This document shows positions 48,345 through 58,732 of a stretch of 64,000 bases of DNA, in pieces. Origin of the DNA: Okeania sp. SIO2B3 (lineage in GTDB: Bacteria > Cyanobacteriota > Cyanobacteriia > Cyanobacteriales > Microcoleaceae); NCBI RefSeq assembly GCF_010672525.1, contig NZ_JAAHGH010000004.1, forward strand, positions 190,633 to 254,632. The letters are read 5' to 3'. The stretch's first letter is position 1, and each line of letters starts with the position of its first letter. A program made the position numbers and the translations under genes. Under the pieces are notes generated by a model. That model was given only the letters and a program-made list of their open reading frames with translations. It had not been told where the DNA came from and made no database searches.

Positions 48345-49049
48345 TTATTCTTTCCATAAAGCAATTCCTCCTAATAAACCATTGACATTTGGCACTATTT
48401 TTACATTTTTTGGTAATTCAAATTCAATTTTTTTTGTATTGCCACCACCAAGATAAATACAATCGCAATTAAATAAATGTTGTAGAGTAGCGATCGCCTT
48501 TTCTAAGCGCTTATTCCACTTCTTTTTACCAATATCATCTAATGCTGCTCTTCCTAACTGTTCCTCATAAGTGTCTTTTTTGCGAAATGGATGATGACCC
48601 ATTTCCAAGTTTGGCACTAGCTTTCCTTCTACAAACAATGCTGAACCGAAACCAGTTCCTAAAGTAACTACCAACTCTACTCCTTTGCCTTCAATTGTTC
48701 CTAGTCCTTGAATATCAGCATCATTAGCAACTCGCACGGGTTTCCCCAAGCGTTCTGAAAGCACTGCTGCCAAATTCAACCCTATCCAGTCAGAATCTAA
48801 ATTTGCTGCTGTTTTAATCACACCATCCATAACTACACCAGGGAAACCTACGGATATTCTCTCAAATTCTCCTTGTTCTGCTGCTAAAGATACAATCTCT
48901 TTTAATATTGGGTCTGGTTTTGCTGGGTCTGGTGTTTCTACACGACTACGTTTTGTGGTAGGTTCTCCTGTTTCATCTAAGACTATTACTTTAATCCCGC
49001 TGCCACCAATATCAACTGCTAAAGTTTGTATGGTTTTAACTTCATTCAT
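48345..49049 (-). CDS. ppgK: ROK-family polyphosphate glucokinase (234 aa)
   Basis: ROK kinase: phosphate-1 loop LAVDIGGSGIKVIVLDE (about 11-27), GFPGVV, NDADIQGLGTIEGKG (catalytic Asp in NDAD), then VVTLGTGFGSALFV. The short length and GHHPFRKKDTYEEQLG segment fit the polyphosphate-glucokinase subgroup, which phosphorylates glucose with polyphosphate and/or ATP. Cytosolic. The YqiA-like hydrolase lies 89 bp upstream on the same strand. The stop lies inside a MITE target site. Confidence 0.9.
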   Translation of the reverse strand: MNEVKTIQTLAVDIGGSGIKVIVLDETGEPTTKRSRVETPDPAKPDPILKEIVSLAAEQGEFERISVGFPGVVMDGVIKTAANLDSDWIGLNLAAVLSERLGKPVRVANDADIQGLGTIEGKGVELVVTLGTGFGSALFVEGKLVPNLEMGHHPFRKKDTYEEQLGRAALDDIGKKKWNKRLEKAIATLQHLFNCDCIYLGGGNTKKIEFELPKNVKIVPNVNGLLGGIALWKE

Positions 49050-49138
49050 TGCTTACGCCTTTTTTTTCTGACATATTATCATCATAATTAATATTGTTTT
49101 ACTCCGACAATATTTATAACCTTATCTTAATTATTTAT

Positions 49139-49792
49139 TTAACTAAAGTCTTGGTGTAAAAATTGATAAATTTCCTGCCAAACTTTTGCCATAACATTCT
49201 TCAAAGTATGGTCGGTATCAAGTTCTATTAATTCTATCCAGGAGCGTTTGGCAACAAATTCTCGACTAGCTTGAATAGGAATCACATTGTCATTTAAACC
49301 ATGAAAAATTAAAGTTGGTACAGTACGTTTTAATTTTTTTTCTTCATACTCGATCAAATCAACTATAAAATCATAATTCAATAGTAAATATTTTTTTTCT
49401 CCATAATGGTATATCCAATAATTTCCCCTTTTTTGCCATTTTTGTAAATTTTCCCCCCCTAAATTTTGTTGCCAATGGGATAAAAAATTAAAGGCTGGTG
49501 CCAGTAAAATTATTGCTTTAATCTTGAAGTTTCGTTCTGCTAAAAAAGTAGATGTTAGACCACCAAAGCTAGAGCCAATTAATATTATTGGTTTAGATTT
49601 TTTTGTGATTTCTGACTCTACTTGATGAATTTGTCTTGTCAAAGTTAGGTTGAAAAAATCATTTTGATTTAAGTCAAGAACATTAAGATTGAGGTTTATT
49701 TCGGCGAAGCGATCGCGTAAATATATAGCTTTATTAGATTTGGGACTAGAAGCAAACCCATGTAAATAAATATAGGTGTAATTATTCAGCAT
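49139..49792 (-). CDS. YqiA-like alpha/beta-hydrolase (217 aa)
   Basis: The oxyanion-side motif YLHGFASSPKSNKA (about 9-22), nucleophile elbow GSSFGG (Ser about 74), FHGLNDNVIP (acid region) and LDTDHTL (His) give a complete Ser-Asp-His triad. YqiA/UPF0227 proteins are small esterases. Substrate unknown. Start ATG at 49792; no ribosome-binding site stands out. Confidence 0.85.
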   Translation of the reverse strand: MLNNYTYIYLHGFASSPKSNKAIYLRDRFAEINLNLNVLDLNQNDFFNLTLTRQIHQVESEITKKSKPIILIGSSFGGLTSTFLAERNFKIKAIILLAPAFNFLSHWQQNLGGENLQKWQKRGNYWIYHYGEKKYLLLNYDFIVDLIEYEEKKLKRTVPTLIFHGLNDNVIPIQASREFVAKRSWIELIELDTDHTLKNVMAKVWQEIYQFLHQDFS

Positions 49793-49867
49793 TTTTTCAA
49801 GTCAAATTGAATATAAAAATTAGGTGAGCGTTCGATAAATCAGTTATCATTTATCAGCAAAGATATC

Positions 49868-49990
49868 GGGTGCATCTCAATGCGTGAATAGAGCCAAAAA
49901 TTTATCGCTTTTAGGCAACAGCTCCAGAAAGCAACAGGCAACAGGAAATATATAGGAAAAAAGTTATTTTTGCCAATATGAGATGCACCC
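49868..49990. mobile_element. MITE, GGGTGCATCTCAAT family, copy 3 (123 bp)
   Basis: GGGTGCATCTCAAT at the left and ATGAGATGCACCC at the right, flanked by AAGATATC/AATATATC (7 of 8 alike). It is the cleanest short version of the 46251 element. The rest of 49793-50157 has no gene. Confidence 0.85.
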
Positions 49991-50763
49991 AATATATCCC
50001 TTTGTTAAACCCGGGACTAGAGATTAATCTGTACTTTTTGTTTGTTTATAAAACAATCTTATAACAAATCTTAAAAAGTTTGCTAAATATCGGCTTTGCT
50101 CCAGGAAAGAAGATTAAAATAGTAAGGTTTAGGATTAAAAGCTGCCCTGGTGTAGATATGAGTAATTCCAAGTTCAAGTCCTCAATATTTGAAATATTAG
50201 ATAAGTTTAGATAAAATTCCCTTTCTCCTCGTGAATTAGGGGAAAAATTTGAAACATTAATGTTAAATTATCTCAAAAAAGATACTACTTATCAAAAATA
50301 TTTTAGCGAAGTTTGGTTATGGATGGATTTTCCGAAAAGGGGAAGTATGCCTGATACTGGTATTGATTTGGTGGGATTAGTACGGGATACTGGGGATTAT
50401 TGTGTGATTCAATGTAAATGTTATTCTCCAGACCATACTTTAGAAAAATCAGATATAGATTCGTTTTTTACTGCTTCAGGAACAAATTTATTTCAAAAAC
50501 GGATGATTATTTTTACTACTAATAAGTGGAGTAAAAATGCTGAAGCAGCTTTGAAAAATCAACTAATTCCTGTTTTTCGGGCTACTATTTATGATTTAGC
50601 AAATAGTTCTATTGATTGGGATAAATATAATTTCAATAATCCTGATTATTTAGAGCTTAAGCCTAAAAAACAAGTCAGACCACATCAACAATTAGCTATT
50701 GAAAAAGTTCTCACTGGTTTTGAAACTGCGGATAGAGGGAAGTTAATTATGGCTTGTGGTACT

Positions 50764-50973
50764 GTTCATTAATTGATAATTGATAATGGACAATTGATAA
50801 TTACCTCTGGTTAAACCCGTTCTTGATTGAATATAAGGAAATATTATTTCTTTTCTTGGTCGATTGGATATGGCGAGGGGACCTCGCCATCCCTCGACCG
50901 CTTTTTTTCCCTTAAAAGGGGAGGCTTCAAGGCGCGAATTATTTAATTATTAATTATTAATTATTAATTATTC
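50764..50973. mobile_element. TTCGGTAA-family MITE in Walker A codons (210 bp)
   Basis: The interrupted gene reads ACT (50761-50763) then GGTAAAACT (50974-), so the inserted length is exactly 210 bp, with no target duplication visible or at most 1-2 ambiguous bases. The same element stands at 59859-60110: TTCATTAATT, ATAAGGAAATATTATTTCTT, CTTGGTCGAT, CCTCGCCATCCC, GGGGAGGCTTCAAGGCGCG, then TAATTATTAATTATT and TTCGG. No coding capacity. Confidence 0.9.
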
Positions 50974-51257
50974 GGTAAAACTTTTACTTCTTTGAAAATT
51001 GCTGAACAATTGCCTAAGAAAAATAATCTGATTCTATTTTTGGTTCCTTCTATTTCTTTACTTTCTCAAACTTTAAGGGAATGGACGGCAGAAAGTGAGA
51101 TTAATTTTCATAGTATTGCGGTTTGTTCTGATACTAAGGTGGGGGAAAATAAGAGGAAATCTAAAACTGATGAGCGTGCTGATATTACTGTTAATGATTT
51201 AGCTTTTCCTCCTACAACTAATGCTCAGGATATTGTTGAATCTTATTATGCTTTTAA

Positions 51258-51440
51258 TCCCCCCCAACTCCCCTTTGAAAGGGGGGAGGAAGAAAAAGAA
51301 AAAGTAACTTTGGAAATGGGAGGGGAAGAAAGAGAAAAAGTAACTTTGGAAATGGGAGAGGAAGAAAAAGAAAAAGTAACTTTGGAAATGGGGAAGGAAT
51401 TTAAAGTCCCTCTTACAAAGGGGGATTTAGGGGGATTATT
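51258..51440 (+). repeat. Interspersed repeat absorbed into the helicase coding sequence
   Basis: Within the ISP frame, CCCCCAACTCCCCTTTGAAAG and later AAAGTCCCTCTTACAAAGG followed by GGGATTTAGGGGGAT match the two arms of a very common cyanobacterial intergenic repeat, read here as PPQLPFERG and KVPLTKGDLGGL. Between them is a 36-bp unit repeated three times, translated EEKEKVTLEMG. The frame stays open throughout. The segment lies between helicase motifs I and II, where relatives should have no such insert. Confidence 0.75.
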
Positions 51441-52747
51441 AACTGTTATTTTCTCTACTTATCAATCTATTCAAGCAATATCTGAAGCTCAAAAAATTGG
51501 TTTACCAGAATTAGATTTAATTATCTGTGATGAGGCACATAGAACTACGGGAGTAACTATTGCTGGAACTGATGAATCTTATTTTGTGAAGGTTCATAAT
51601 CAAGATTTTATTAAGACTAAAAAACGGCTGTATATGACGGCAACTCCGAAAATTTATAGTGATGATACTAAAGTTCAAGCAAGGGAAAATGATGCTTTTT
51701 TATGTTCGATGGATGATTCTGAGATTTACGGTCAAGAATTTCATCGTTTAGGTTTTGGTGAAGCGGTTAGTACGGGTTTATTAACTGATTATAAGGTGAT
51801 GGTTTTGGCGGTTGATGAAAAGTTTGTTAGTGCTACTTTTCAACAACAGTTAGCTGATGCAAATAATGAGTTAAATTTGGATGATGCGGTAAAAATTGTT
51901 GGTTGTTGGAATGGTTTATCAAAACGTTTACTTAAGGATGCGACTGGGGAGGAAATAGAAGATAATTATCCGATGAAGCGGGCGGTTGCTTTTTCCCGGA
52001 GTATTAAAGATTCACAGAAAATTGTGGCATTATTTGCTAAGATTATTCATCAATATCAACAGTTAAATCCTGATGATGAGGAATTTTTACAATGTGAATT
52101 AGATCATGTTGATGGTACACAAAATTCTTTGGAAAGAAATGACAAATTAGAATGGTTAAAAGCTGACACTAATACTCAAGAAAATATCTGTAGAATTTTG
52201 TCTAATGCGCGGTGTTTATCGGAAGGAGTTGATGTTCCGGCGTTGGATGCGGTGATATTTCTTACTCCTTGTAATTCTGTGGTGGATGTGGTTCAGTCTG
52301 TGGGGAGGGTGATGCGGAAAGCTGAGGGGAAAAAGTATGGTTATATTATTTTGCCTGTGGGTATTCCGGCAGATATTTCTCCTGATGTTGCTTTGAAGGA
52401 TAATCAAAAATATAAGGTTATTTGGCAAGTTTTACAGGCTTTACGGGCACATGATGATAGATTTAATGATACTGTTAATAAAATTGATTTGAATAAACGC
52501 CGTCCTGAACAAGTTAGTGTTGTGGGAGTTGGTGGTAAGGAAAAAGATGATTATGGGGGTACAAATGTAGATGCTTCTTATAAACAATTGGAGTTAAACT
52601 TAAATTTTCCTGTGGAAGAATGGCGAGATGCTATTTATGCGAAGATTGTTGTTAAATGTGGTAATCGTCGTTATTGGGAAGATTGGGCAAAGGATGTGGC
52701 AAAAATTGCTGAAAGTCATATTTCTAGAATTAAGGGTTTATTGGTGG

Positions 52748-52767
52748 GGGCGAATGGCAATTCGCCC
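52748..52767 (+). repeat. GGGCGAAT palindrome inside coding sequence
   Basis: GGGCGAATGGCAATTCGCCC matches the palindromes at 3922-3940 and 55787-55814. It is read in frame as ANGNSP and is followed by three near-repeats (VKLNVNSP, VKLNINSS). Confidence 0.7.
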
Positions 52768-53474
52768 GTGAAACTGAATGTAAATTCGCCTGTAAAACTG
52801 AATATAAATTCATCTATAAAACAGGTTTTTGATGATTTTTTAGCAGGGTTAAATCAAAATATTAATCCTAATGTAACTGAGGATGAAGCGATTGAAATGT
52901 TATCTCAACATTTAATTACTAAACCTGTTTTTGATGCTTTGTTTGAAGGGTATGAGTTTACTAAGTTTAATCCGGTTTCTCAGACGATGCAAAAAATGCT
53001 GGATGTGTTGGAAGGTGAATTTTTGGAGAAGGAAGTTGGAGGTTTAGAAAAGTTTTATGACAGTGTGAGGGAACGTGCTAGTGGTATTGATAATGCGGAG
53101 GGTAAACAGAGGATAATTAATGAGTTATATGATAAGTTTTTCCGTACTGCTTTTCCTCGGTTAGCGGAAAGATTGGGAATTGTTTATACTCCGGTGGAGG
53201 TGGTTGATTTTATTATTAAAAGTGCTGATTTTGCTTTGAAAAATGAGTTTGGTTTGGGTTTAAGTGATGAGGGTGTACATATTTTAGATCCGTTTACTGG
53301 TACGGGTACTTTTATTGTGAGGTTGTTGCAAAGTGGGTTGATTAAAAAGGAAGATTTACCACGAAAGTTTGGTTATGAGTTACACGCGAATGAGATTGTT
53401 TTATTAGCTTATTATATTGCAGCGATTAATATTGAGGAAACTTATCATTTTTTAGCTCAATCTTTTTCAGAATC

Positions 53475-53755
53475 TGTCATTGCGAGGCGGAATAAACAAG
53501 AGGATAATATTAATATTGATAATAATAATTTAGCTGAAGCAATCTCTAATCATGGTGAAATTGTTTCCGGGGGAGAGTCGTTTTTATCAGGAGAGTTGAC
53601 GGATAAAAATTTCCCTCACAATGACAAAAATTCTAATAATATTGATAATAATAATTTAGCCGAAGTAATTTCTAATTATGCTGAGATTGCTTCGGGGAAA
53701 GAGTCATTTTTATCAGGAGACTTTATGGATAAAAACTTCCCTCACAATGAGAAAG
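53475..53755 (+). repeat. Third absorbed repeat: ATTGCGAGG type, tandem in the methyltransferase region
   Basis: Starts GTCATTGCGAGGCGG and ends CCCTCACAATGA, the arms of a common dispersed palindrome. It encodes two tandem ~42-residue units (NIDNNNLAEAISN...ESFLSGELTDKNFPHND and NIDNNNLAEVISN...ESFLSGDFMDKNFPHNE) placed between the SAM-binding motif and NPPY. Confidence 0.7.
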
Positions 53756-55786
53756 TTTCTAATGATTTAGGAGGTTATCAAAGTTTTAATGGAATTGTTT
53801 TGACTGATACTTTTCAAATGTTTGAAAATGAGGGTTTTGAGTTAAAAGAAATTATCGAAAATATTTTTCCTGAAAATAATCAACGGGTAATTAAACAAAA
53901 GAAAAAGGAGATTACTGTTATTATTGGTAATCCTCCTTATTCTAGTGGTCAAAAAAGTGAAAATGATGGGAATAAAAATATTAAATATGAAAAGTTAGAT
54001 GAAAGAATTGCTGATACTTATGCAAAATATTCTAGTGCTACTTTAAAAAACAGTCTTTATGATTCTTACATTAGAGCTATTTGTTGGGCAACTGATAGAA
54101 TAAAAGATAAAGGGATAGTTTGTTTTGTCAGTAATGGTTCATTCATTGATAATAATGCGATGGATGGTTTGAGAAAATGTTTAGTTGATGAATTTACGAG
54201 TATTTATTGTTTGAATTTAAGAGGTAATCAAAGAACTTCTGGAGAACTATCAAGAAAAGAAGGTGGTAAAATTTTTGGTTCGGGGAGCCGTGCTACTATT
54301 GCTATTACTTTGTTAATCAAGAATCCTGATAAAAAGCAGGAAAGCAAATTATTTTATTATGATATTGGTGACTATTTAAGTCGGGTAGACAAATTAAATA
54401 TCATTAAAGACTTTGGTGATATTTCGACTATACAATGGCAAGAAATAATACCGAATGAAAATTATGATTGGATTAATCAACGTAGTGATAATTTTGAAAG
54501 TTTTATTTCGTTAGGTGATAAGAAAAATGCAACTACGAAAACTATTTTTGATGTATATTCAAGTGGAGTAAAAACAAATCGTGATAATTGGGTTTATAAT
54601 TTTTCTCATCAATCAGTCGTTGATAATATGACGAGAATGATTGATTTTTATAATCAACAAGTTGAAGGATTTAAAAAATTTGTAAAAGGTAAAACTTTGA
54701 CTAATGCTGAACAAAGAAAAAAACAGGTAGAAAGTTTTATTGATACTGACGCTAAAAAAATTAGTTGGTCTGGAGAACTAAAGGAAGATTGTGGAAAATT
54801 AATAATACATACTTTTAATCCTGATCAAGTATTTCAAGGTCTGTACCGTCCTTTCTGTAAACAGAATTATTACTACAACAAAGACTTAAATAATCGTCTT
54901 TACCAAATGCCAAAAATTTTTCCTAATCAAAACGTAGAAAATTTAGCAATTTGCGTAACTGGACGTGGTTCTACAAAAGATTTTTCTGCTTTAATAACTA
55001 ATTTTTTACCTGATTTAGAATTAATTTCCAAAAGTCAATGCTTTCCTTTATATACCTACGAAAAACAAAGCGACTTAGGCGAACTATTTGCAACAAACAA
55101 CACAGAACAATACACCAAAAAATCAAACATTCCTGACACTATCTTAAAAGACTTCCAGAAAAAATATCAAGACAAAACTATCAACAAAGAAGACATCTTT
55201 TATTACATTTATGGAGTTCTCCACTCCCCAGAATATAAACAAAGATTTGCAGCAGACTTGAAAAAAATGTTACCCCGCATTCCCTACACCAAAGACTTTT
55301 GGAAATTCAGTAAAGCAGGAAAAGAATTAGCATATTGGCATTTAAACTATGAAACTATAGAACCTTATGAATTAGAAGAATTTAAAAAAGACTTATTCTT
55401 AAACGATGAAGATTATCGAGTCGAAAAAATGACATTTGGTAAAAACAAAAACGGCATAGATAAAACCATCATCATCTATAACAGTAAACTCACATTATCA
55501 CAAATTCCCCTAGAAACTTACCAATATAAAGTATGTGATAAATCAGCTTTAGAATGGGTAATAGAAAGATATAAAATTACCAAAGATAAAAAAAGTGGAA
55601 TAGTCAACGACCCCAACAACTGGTCAGAAGATTCCCGTTATATAGTAAACCTAGTAAAAACGATAGTCAGAGTCAGTTTAGAAACAGTCAAAATAGTCAA
55701 AAACTTACCTCCCTTAAACGAGAGAAAATAGCGATCGCTCCATATAGTAGTTGCCATTACTAGCGCGGACATTTCGGTAGACCGCA

Positions 55787-55814
55787 GTAGGGGCGAATGG
55801 CCATTCGCCCCTAC
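55787..55814. repeat. 28-bp perfect palindrome between convergent genes
   Basis: GTAGGGGCGAATGG and its exact reverse complement are joined without a loop. It lies between the ends of the ISP gene and gor and may terminate transcription from both, but has no T-run. Further on, GCACGTCAAGCTTGAAATAG and CAGCTTGACGCGC form another inverted pair (about 55860 and 55950). Confidence 0.75.
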
Positions 55815-55989
55815 AGGGTTTTGGTCATTTCAGTTATCAGTTATCAGCTACTGCTAGTAGCACGTCAAGCTTGAAATAGTGTTTGAGGAAAATTCTCCAA
55901 ACCTTCTCATAGCAAGAGTTATACTAAAAAAATTTAATACATCATTTTCAGCTTGACGCGCTACTACAACCTAACACCTAATACTTTCT

Positions 55990-57333
55990 TCAACGTAAAG
56001 TTACTAACTCTTCTGAAGTGGAAGGGTGAATACCAATAGTGCGGTCAAAGTCTGCTTTGGTTGCCCCCATATTAACAGCGATCGCCATTCCTTGGATAAT
56101 TTCACCTGCATCTTTACCAACCATGTGTACTCCTAAAACGCGCTCAGTATTACCCTCAACTACCAATTTCACCATTACTTTCTCATCTGCACCTGTGAAA
56201 CTGTGGAACATTGGGCGGAACTTGGCACGGTAACATTTGATGGAGTCGCCAAATTTTTCTCTAGCTTCTGCTTCTGTTAAACCGACAGTAGATCCTTCTG
56301 GTTCTGAGAAGACTGCTGTGGGAATATTTTCTAGAGAAATGGATCGAGGAATATTACCAAATTCTGTATCAGCAAAAGCACGACCTTGGGCAATAGCAAC
56401 AGGAGTTAAATTTGCTTTATCTATACAGTCTCCCACTGCATAAATATTTGGTTGAGTAGTACGACAGTTATCACTAACGGCAACTGCACCACTGACTGTT
56501 TCTACTCCAGCGTTTTCTAAATTCAAACCTTCTAAGTTTGGTTTGCGACCAGTTGCACAGAGGAAAGTATCGACAATTAAAGGTTCGGTATTTTCTCCAG
56601 TTAAGTGAACTTTTAAACCTTCTTCGACTTTCTCAATTTTTTCTACATTTGTATTAATGCGGAAGTCTACTCCATGTTTTGCCATACCTTCTTGAATATT
56701 GCTGCGGATGTCTTCGTCAAAACCTCGCAAAATTAAATCCCGACGAATAATTTGAGTAACTTCAGTACCGACACCATTTAAAATTCCGGCAAATTCTACA
56801 CCGATATAACCACCTCCCCAAACTGCCATTCTTTTTGGTTGTTCCTTGAGGTGGAACATTTCACGGGAAGTAATACTATGTTCAATTCCAGGAATGTTGA
56901 TTTTTTCTGCTTTCCCACCGACAGCAATTAAGATTTTGTCCGCTGTGACTTTACGATCGCCTACTTCTACAGTATGGGGGTCGATAAATTTGGCATATCC
57001 TTCTATTAGTTCCACTCCCGCTTTTTCCAGGAAACTGATGTGTAGTTTATTCAAACGTAGAACTTCTGTATTTACAGCATCTATTAATTTATGCCAATCA
57101 AAACTTGGTTCTACTGGACTCCAACCATAACCTACTGCATCTTGATACAAGTGGGAAAATCTAGAACCGTAAACCATCAGTTTTTTTGGGACACATCCTC
57201 TAATAACGCAAGTACCTCCTACTAAATCATTTTCAGCGATCGCTACTTTTGCCCCATAAGATGCTGCCCTTTTTGAAGATGCTAACCCTCCCGATCCTGC
57301 ACCTATCACAAATAGATCGTAATCGTATGCCAT
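55990..57333 (-). CDS. gor: Glutathione-disulfide reductase (447 aa)
   Basis: NADPH-dependent flavoenzyme that regenerates GSH. FAD motif VIGAGSGGLASSKRA (9-23); redox disulfide GGTCVIRGCVPKK with Cys42 and Cys47; NADPH motif VWGGGYIGVEFAG (about 175) with Arg pair IIRRD; FAD-ribose YAVGD; C-terminal interface HPSTSEE with the catalytic His-Glu. No N-terminal extension, so cytosolic. Start ATG at 57333, with GAGGATATTAAATT upstream. Part of its 5' end is duplicated at about 58733-58840. Confidence 0.96.
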   Translation of the reverse strand: MAYDYDLFVIGAGSGGLASSKRAASYGAKVAIAENDLVGGTCVIRGCVPKKLMVYGSRFSHLYQDAVGYGWSPVEPSFDWHKLIDAVNTEVLRLNKLHISFLEKAGVELIEGYAKFIDPHTVEVGDRKVTADKILIAVGGKAEKINIPGIEHSITSREMFHLKEQPKRMAVWGGGYIGVEFAGILNGVGTEVTQIIRRDLILRGFDEDIRSNIQEGMAKHGVDFRINTNVEKIEKVEEGLKVHLTGENTEPLIVDTFLCATGRKPNLEGLNLENAGVETVSGAVAVSDNCRTTQPNIYAVGDCIDKANLTPVAIAQGRAFADTEFGNIPRSISLENIPTAVFSEPEGSTVGLTEAEAREKFGDSIKCYRAKFRPMFHSFTGADEKVMVKLVVEGNTERVLGVHMVGKDAGEIIQGMAIAVNMGATKADFDRTIGIHPSTSEELVTLR

Positions 57334-57587
57334 AATTTAATATCCTCTGATTGATATTTTAACTATTTTGTTGTTGATATTTTTTAATTATAACTGTTAT
57401 GGCTTCTCTTTTTATTTTGTCATTAGGCAGATAGGTTAAATTAGGACAATAATTTAGAGGTATTCAGCTATTACTTGACAAACATAATGTAATAGTTTGC
57501 CATAATTTCATATTCTTGAGTTGAGATTTTTACTATTATTCATTAAGTTGATTTAATCAAACTTTAACTGTCTGAGGTAATTATTAA

Positions 57588-58538
57588 TTATTTAGGTTTC
57601 CTAGCTACTACTGTGGGATATATTCTAGCATTATCCCAAATCAATTCTATTTCATCAAACCCAACAGTTTGTAATTGTAATTTTGTTGTTGATGAACTCC
57701 TAAAGGCTGTAAATTTAGCATTCAATATATCACCAAATAGGATTTTTGTAAGTAAAAGATCGTCTAGATTTAGTTGATTCATATCCCATTCTGAATTGGG
57801 GTCTAAATCTGGGGATGGAGTAATAAAGCTAGTTACCAATATACCTCCTGGAATTAATGCTTTGAAAAACTGTCGGTATAACTCCGTAACTTTTTCATCA
57901 TCAGGTTCATAAACATTTAAACCATTGCTCCTCAATAGCGTAAATTCATCTTCAAAAGGCAAATTCCACGCATCTTCCTGGTGAAATTCTACTTTTTCAG
58001 ATAACCCATATTCTTCAGCTAATTTTTTTGCCAATTCTAAACTTTCATAATCAATATCAATTCCCACTAAACGGAAATTTTCTACACCTGAAAAATCCAA
58101 CTTCAACAAATCTCTCATTATTCCACAAGGTAAAGAAGCAAAAACTAAACCATCTTGCACATAATCCTGAATAACTTTACCGAAATTGACATATCTTTGC
58201 TGTGTAGACAATAAACTTTTATCCAGCAAAAATTTTTCCAATTCTGTTAAACTACGACCTTCTCTATCAACACCTGTCACCCTTCCTTGATACTGATGTT
58301 CCATTACATAATCTATCCAATATCCATTAAAACCTCCATTTTGTAATAAAAATTTTCCTAAAGGAAAACCTGTTAACTCATTCATAAGTTCTAATTGTCT
58401 AGCAACAGTAACATGAGGTTTATCTCCAGTCTGAATAATTCTTTGTTTAACCCTTTCTATAGTTTCTTCAAGAGTTTCATTTTGATTTCCATGAGAGAGG
58501 ATACGTTGTTCGTTAAATTCTTGAGATTGTTTAGTCAT
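57588..58538 (-). CDS. Class I SAM-dependent methyltransferase (316 aa)
   Basis: The Rossmann core begins SLPCGIMRDLLKLDF, with VGIDIDYESLELAKKLA (motif II acidic Asp), VEFHQEDAWNLPF (motif III) and FKALIPGGILVTSFITP (post-motif). An N-terminal helical region of about 120 residues precedes it. The substrate cannot be told from sequence. Alone on the minus strand between gor and a duplicated segment; its last ~43 codons are repeated as a fragment at 59108-59241. Confidence 0.8.
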   Translation of the reverse strand: MTKQSQEFNEQRILSHGNQNETLEETIERVKQRIIQTGDKPHVTVARQLELMNELTGFPLGKFLLQNGGFNGYWIDYVMEHQYQGRVTGVDREGRSLTELEKFLLDKSLLSTQQRYVNFGKVIQDYVQDGLVFASLPCGIMRDLLKLDFSGVENFRLVGIDIDYESLELAKKLAEEYGLSEKVEFHQEDAWNLPFEDEFTLLRSNGLNVYEPDDEKVTELYRQFFKALIPGGILVTSFITPSPDLDPNSEWDMNQLNLDDLLLTKILFGDILNAKFTAFRSSSTTKLQLQTVGFDEIELIWDNARIYPTVVARKPK

Positions 58539-58732
58539 TGACTTTTTTTTGATTAAATTACGCTGTTTAACTATAACTTTTTTCGGGCAGCTATCGCCAC
58601 CTTAAAACTAATATTTTCAACATTTTTGACAAATAAAATATAACCCACTCATATCTCGAGCCATACTATAATTATCAACCTTATATAAGAGTTCCTTTCT
58701 CAACCCTGTTTCTAACATTTCTTCATGTTGAA

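Larger units (their letters stand above)
50158..55731 (+). pseudogene. Type ISP-like restriction-modification-helicase protein, doubly broken
   Basis: Single-chain restriction-modification enzyme of the LlaGI/LlaBIII plan. Mrr-like PD-(D/E)xK nuclease at the N-terminus (GIDLVGLV...CVIQCKC); SF2 helicase (Walker A, IICDEAHRTTG, MTATPKIY, SVGRVMRKAEGKKYG); N6-adenine methyltransferase (ILDPFTGTGTF, motif IV IIGNPPYSSG); target-recognition domain; end VKIVKNLPPLNERK. Two lesions: the ATG at 50158 reads 18 codons (MSNSKFKSSIFEI...) to a TAA at 50212-50214, after which the frame stays open and continues the protein; and 210 bp of MITE split Walker A (50764-50973). Removing those 210 bp restores CGT/GKTFTSL in frame. 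About 1787 aa without the lesions; the pieces 50260-50772 and 50992-55731 could in theory be made separately. Confidence 0.85.

Noticed and set aside
50158-55731. Two separate genes: a small Mrr nuclease and a helicase-methyltransferase
   Set aside because: Removal of exactly 210 bp of a MITE known from elsewhere joins them in frame through Walker A, so they are one broken gene.
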